Source of the DNA: Chionoecetes opilio
Taxonomy: Eukaryota; Arthropoda; Malacostraca; Decapoda; Majidae
Reading direction: 5' to 3'
Length of the DNA stretch: 64,000 nt
Assembly: GCA_016584305.1 (NCBI GenBank)
Contig: JACEEZ010020393.1
Coordinates: 16,001-80,000 of the forward strand
Shown: one piece after another, positions 59,578 through 64,000 of the stretch
Numbering within the stretch: the first letter of the stretch is position 1
Layout: each line of letters opens with the position of its first letter
Made by a program: the position numbers and the translations under genes
The notes under the pieces: generated by a model
What the model was told of the DNA's origin: nothing
The model's database searches: none
Seen by the model: the letters and a program-made list of their open reading frames with translations, nothing else

Positions 59578-60082
59578 ACTATAAGCAATGTTTTATAGCT
59601 ATGACCTGTTTAGTATCCTTGTCCACTAACTCATTTGGTATATTCAGTGACTTTTCGTTATTTTATGGCTAGCAACAGACAATTTTATATAGCAAAGGAA
59701 AGATCTGGGCGTGAAGGGGTTAATGGGTCTGGGTGTGAAGGGGTTAATGGGTCTGGGCGTGAAGGGGTTAATGGGTCTGGGCGTGAAGGGGTTAATGGGT
59801 CTGGGCGTGAAGGGGTTAATGGGTCTGGGCGTGAAGGGGTTAATGGGTCTGGGCGTGAAGGGGTTAATGGGTCTGGGCGTGAAGGGGTTAATGGGTCTGG
59901 GCGTGAAGGGGTTAATGGGTCTGGGCGTGAAGGGGTTAATGGGTCTGGGCGTGAAGGGGTTAATGGGTCTGGGCGTGAAGGGGTTAATGGGTCTGGGCGT
60001 GAAGGGGTTAATGGGTCTGGGCGTGAAGGGGTTAATGGGTCTGGGCGTGAAGGGGTTAATGGGTCTGGGCGTGAAGGGGTAA

Positions 60083-60325
60083 GGCATCGTTTATCATTGA
60101 AAAAAAAGAAAAAAAGTTGATTTCCTAAAAAAAAAAAACTCTTATCATCTAAAACGTCAAATACATTATTTATTTTTCTAGCCTATCAATTATTTCTATC
60201 CTGTCTCATGTGACTCCTGTTATGGGTAGATTTCTAAAACAGCCTCAATATTGAATAAGAAGGTTCCCATCTGACAACACTAATGTACGCCAATGCCTGA
60301 CAAACACAAGCTAGCATATAGAATT
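60083..60325. other. Unannotated spacer
   Basis: A-rich sequence. No feature recognised. Confidence 0.6.
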
Positions 60326-60329
60326 AGAA

Positions 60330-61438
60330 CAGTAGCCCATGTATGTAATTAGGATAGTAGCCCATGTATGTAATTAGGATAGTAACCCATGTATGTAATT
60401 AGGATAGTAGCCCATGTATGTAATTAGGATAGTAACCCATGTATGTAATTAGGATAGTAGCCCATGTATGTAATTAGGATAGTAGCCCATGTATGTAATT
60501 AGAATAGTAACCCATGTATGTAATTAGGATAGTAGCCCATGTATGTAATTAGGATAGTAGCCCATGTATGTAATTAGGATAGTAACCCATGTATGTAATT
60601 AGGATAGTAACCCATGTATGTAATTAGGATAGTAGCCCATGTATGTAATTAGAATAGTAACCCATGTATGTAATTAGGATAGTAGCCCATGTATGTAATT
60701 AGAATAGTAACCCATGTATGTAATTAGGATAGTAGCCCATGTATGTAATTAGGATAGTAACCCATGTATGTAATTAGGATAGTAGCCCATGTATGTAATT
60801 AGAATAGTAGCCCATGTATGTAATTAGGATAGTAGCCCATGTATGTAATTAGGATAGTAACCCATGTATGTAATTAGGATAGTAGCCCATGTATGTAATT
60901 AGGATAGTAGCCCATGTATGTAATTAGGATAGTAGCCCATGTATGTAATTAGGATAGTAACCCATGTATGTAATTAGTATAGTAGCCCATGTATGTAATT
61001 AGGATAGTAACCCATGTATGTAATTAGGATAGTAACCCATGTATGTAATTAGGATAGTAGCCCATGTATGTAATTAGGATAGTAGCCCATGTATGTAATT
61101 AGGATAGTAACCAATGTATGTAATTAGAATAGTAGCCCATGTATGTAATTAGGATAGTAACCCGTATGTAATTAGGATAGTAACCCATGTATGTAATTAG
61201 GATAGTAGCCCATGTATGTAATTAGGATAGTAACCCATGTATGTAATTAGGATAGTAACCCATGTATGTAATTAGGATAGTAGCCCATGTATGTAATTAG
61301 GATAGTAACCCATGTATGTAATTAGGATAGTAACCCATGTATGTAATTAGAATAGTAACCCATGTATGTAATTAGGATAGTAGCCCATGTATGTAATTAG
61401 AATAGTAGCCCATGTATGTAATTAGGATAGTAACCCAT
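60330..61438. repeat. 25-bp minisatellite (CCCATGTATGTAATTAGGAT)
   Basis: About 44 copies at strict 25-bp spacing. Units end AGTAG or AGTAA in an irregular order, with rare AGAATAG variants and one shortened copy near 61160. Confidence 0.97.
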
Positions 61439-61900
61439 CCCGGATTATAAACGCCAAGCATTTACGAGGCTACGTACGATGTCCCATAATCTTAGAATAG
61501 AAACAGGCTGGAGAAATGGAATGCCGAAAGAACTACGACTGTGTTCCTGTGTAGTGAGTGCAGTGCAGTGTTGGATGAGTCCCCTGTGTTGCTGCAGCAG
61601 CCACTCTCCAGCCAGTGTAGCAGCAACTATGTCATGCTAGACTTCTCCAGTATGGATACTTTGATGGGTACAAGGGATAAAGTAGGCTGTCTGTGCAGTT
61701 ATATATATGATGTATTGAGGCTATCTGTGCAGTTATATACACTGTATATGACTAGCCGCAAAGCCGCCCTCCGGGCAGACTTTTTGGCTAGCTCCTGCGG
61801 AGGGCTATTGGTGGACCTTCGGCCCACCACCTGTGTTTGGTGCACCAAACACAGACTCTCCAGATAGCCCCTTCTAACTTTCCTGAAATCATGGATGTAG
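61439..61900. other. Unique DNA with a short duplicated segment
   Basis: GAGGCTATCTGTGCAGTTAT occurs at 61718-61737 and again at about 62511-62530. A near copy lies at 61685. It may mark ends of a diverged element spanning 61690-62550. The ORF at 61541-61867 has no recognisable domain. Confidence 0.45.
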
Positions 61901-61905
61901 AAATG

Positions 61906-62165
61906 TATGTATTCCCCCCACCCATTCACTCACCCATTACCCATCACCCCCACCCATTCACTCACCCATTACCCATCACCCCACCCATTCACTCACCCAT
62001 TACCCATCACCACACACACCATTCACTCACCCATTACCCATCACCCCCACCATTCCCTCACCCATTCACCCATCACCCCCCCACACCCATCACTCACCCC
62101 ACCCATCACCCCACCACCCATTACCCATCACCCCACCCATTCACTCACCCATTACCCATCACCCT
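61906..62165. repeat. CACCCATTACCCATCACCCC minisatellite
   Basis: About ten degenerate units of 25-29 bp made of CCCATTCACTCA and CCCATTACCCATCA. Confidence 0.93.
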
Positions 62166-62352
62166 ACATCAAGGCTTCCTCAATTCTCGCAACCCACTTT
62201 TGTTTTCACAATTCTCGCTAATAGGCTGCTAAAAAAAAAAAAAAAAAAGTGATCGGATCATCTCATAAGTGGGCTTATGACCTTCCCCTGGTCAACCTGA
62301 TTCCAAAAATGTGCCATATGAGGTGTTTGCGCCACGGGGGGCGGAACCTATA

Positions 62353-62438
<86 letters not shown>

Positions 62439-62480
62439 CAGACAGACAGACAGACAGACAGGCAGACAGACAGACAGACA
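62353..62480. repeat. (CA)n and (ACAG)n microsatellites
   Basis: (CA)n at 62353-62438 followed by (ACAG)n to about 62480. Confidence 0.97.
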
Positions 62481-62920
62481 CACTTTCGCTTATATTATTA
62501 TAGATGTAATGAGGCTATCTGTGCAGTTATATATATATGATGTATTGAAATGATAGACGTAAGGGCTGTGTCACCCTAGTAGATGTGTTTTGTTTGTTGG
62601 TTTGAGGTTAATATGAAATATGTAGGAGTATAAATTTGGACAAATATGAGGAAATTATACATGTAATAAGGTAACATGTTTGTGATACTTTTGTCAATAC
62701 ACTAATAATAATAATAATATCTATGTTAAGCTAGGAATAATCGACACATTTCTAAAAGTCAAAGATAGTTCTCAGTAGTCCAGCTGAAGCTCCTCACTGT
62801 AAAACCTTGAAAAATAAAGGTAATTTTTTTTTTTTTTTTTATCATTATAGGACTAGATTGTTTCATATCCTCGTAACACAAACTCTCTATCTAATAACCT
62901 AGTGGTCTCCTGCTTAAAAT

Positions 62921-63640
62921 GATGCCTGTGTTTACCTGATACTATGGTTAATTATGATAAAATACAGCAGTCATTAAGAAGAAGTGTAGTATTCCCTTCT
63001 CCTGGCATCAAATATCAGTCAATGATGCCTGTGTTTACCTGATACTATGGTTAATTATGATAAAATACAGCAGTCATTAAGAAGAAGTGTAGTATTCCCT
63101 TCTCCTGGCATCAAATATCAGTCAATGATGCCTGTGTTTACCTGATACTATGGTTAATTATGATAAAATATAGCAGTCATTAAGAAGAAGTGTAGTATTC
63201 CCTTCTCCTGGCATCAAATATCAGTCAATGATGCCTGTGTTTACCTGATACTAGGGTTAACTATGATAAAATACAGCTGTAATTAAGAAGAAGTGTAGTA
63301 TTCCCTTCTCCTGGCATCAAATATCAGTCAATGATGCCTGTGTTTACCTGATACTAGGGTTAACTATGATAAAATACAGCTGACATTAAGAAGAAGTGTA
63401 GTATTCCCTTCTCCTGGCATCAAATATCAGTCAATGATGCCTGTGTTTACCTGATACTAGGTTAATTATGATAAAATAAGCTGACATTAAGAAGAAGTGT
63501 AGTATTCCCTTCTCCTGGCATCAAATATCAGTCAATGATGCCTGTGTTTACCTGATACTATGGTTAATTATGATAAAATACAGCAGTCATTAAGAAGAAG
63601 CGTAGTATTCCCTTCTCCTGGCATCAAATATCAGGCAGTA
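62921..63640 (+). repeat. 103-bp tandem repeat derived from a dispersed element
   Basis: Seven copies at 103-bp spacing, opening GATGCCTGTGTTTACCTGAT and closing CCTGGCATCAAATATCAGTC. The right flank GGGGGCACCATTTT..GCCTCGTT matches the single inverted copy at 15820-16000, showing the array grew inside an existing element. Confidence 0.95.
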
Positions 63641-64000
63641 AGCAGCAAGGGGGCACCATTTTTTGCCTCGTTAAAAAAAATAGTAGTATGTAGCAAAGAG
63701 GACCAAACTCCATCTAATAACCTAGTGTAATACGCAACACAAAAAATGTACCCTACGACCAGGCATCTATTTACGTACACAGACCTCTCATTTCACGACA
63801 CAAAACAATAAGCGTTACGATACGTCCGGCCGTCACAATCACAAACCAATCCATTATCGCCGAGTTTATTCTTTTTAGCGACACTCGTCAATACAAATGT
63901 TCAGACTCGATTCGCGATGACGCAAGACGACTATTACGTAATTGCTTGCCGCGGCGACTTTTATAAACTCATCGATGTGTGACACTACCGATGCATAAAT
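63641..64000. other. End of window, no gene recognised
   Basis: Right flank of the dispersed element, then unique DNA. No exon of the upstream part of the zinc-finger gene is recognisable. Confidence 0.5.

Larger units (their letters stand above)
58395..60082 (+). mobile_element. piggyBac-like TTAA MITE, copy 7, with nested hAT and amplified terminus
   Basis: Starts TTAA (58395-58398) and CCCCTTGAGACCCTGAAC. It is interrupted at 58470-59577 by another element, resumes at GCAATGTTTTATAGCTATGA, and its right terminus is amplified to about 16 units of 24 bp (59705-60082), almost all of the identical GGGCGTG type. It ends GGGGTAAG. Confidence 0.92.

Noticed and set aside
61541..61867. 108-codon plus-strand ORF as a possible 5' exon
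   Set aside because: Wrong strand for the gene, no BTB-like features, overlaps a duplicated non-coding segment.

Overview
This window looks like intronic and flanking DNA from an arthropod nuclear genome, most likely a decapod crustacean such as a crab. That is inferred from the very high load of (AC)n/(AG)n microsatellites and long minisatellites, the many short TIR elements, a tRNA-headed SINE and a 5'-truncated LINE, together with a BTB-zinc-finger style gene that uses alternative 3' finger exons. There are no bacterial-type operons, rRNA genes or CRISPR arrays. By eye, well over a third of the sequence is tandem repeat, and nearly all of its long ORFs are translations of those repeats.

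The only convincing protein-coding content is one gene on the minus strand, spread over about 49 kb. A Gly/Ser/Pro-rich linker exon (57849-58107) ends in a phase-1 splice donor. Downstream in transcription order lie three terminal exons, each opening with a phase-1 acceptor, encoding one pair of C2H2 zinc fingers and ending in its own stop codon: 47410-47624, 14107-14354 and 9408-10252. The last base of the linker exon (G) plus the first two bases of each terminal exon (GG, GT or GC) always makes a glycine codon, so every cassette can be joined in frame to the same upstream protein. This is the architecture of the arthropod Broad, lola, fruitless and tramtrack loci, where a common BTB-containing 5' part is spliced to alternative finger pairs. 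The BTB exon would lie beyond position 64000.

The remaining sequence, from low to high coordinates: 0-5 kb, microsatellites and a CCAAT/CRE promoter-like cluster (4006-4150); 5.4-6.2 kb, a TIR element with a second MITE nested in it; 5-12.7 kb, GC-rich DNA around cassette 9408-10252; 13.4-14.1 kb, two long foldback MITEs beside cassette 14107-14354; 16-46 kb, a series of minisatellite arrays with interspersed MITEs (piggyBac-like TTAA family, pogo/Tigger-like family), a LINE fragment and a SINE; 47-51 kb, cassette 47410-47624 with more foldback elements and arrays; 52-57 kb, further arrays; 58.4-60.1 kb, a piggyBac-like MITE carrying a nested hAT-like element with a clear 8-bp target duplication; 60-64 kb, two more arrays.

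The most notable non-coding theme is that several dispersed elements have had one short internal or terminal segment amplified in place. The right terminus of the TTAA MITE became a 24-bp minisatellite at three separate loci. A SINE carries a 34-bp VNTR. A 21-bp unit is single at 44.6 kb and about 110-fold at 39-41.5 kb. A 103-bp unit is single at 15.9 kb and sevenfold at 63 kb.
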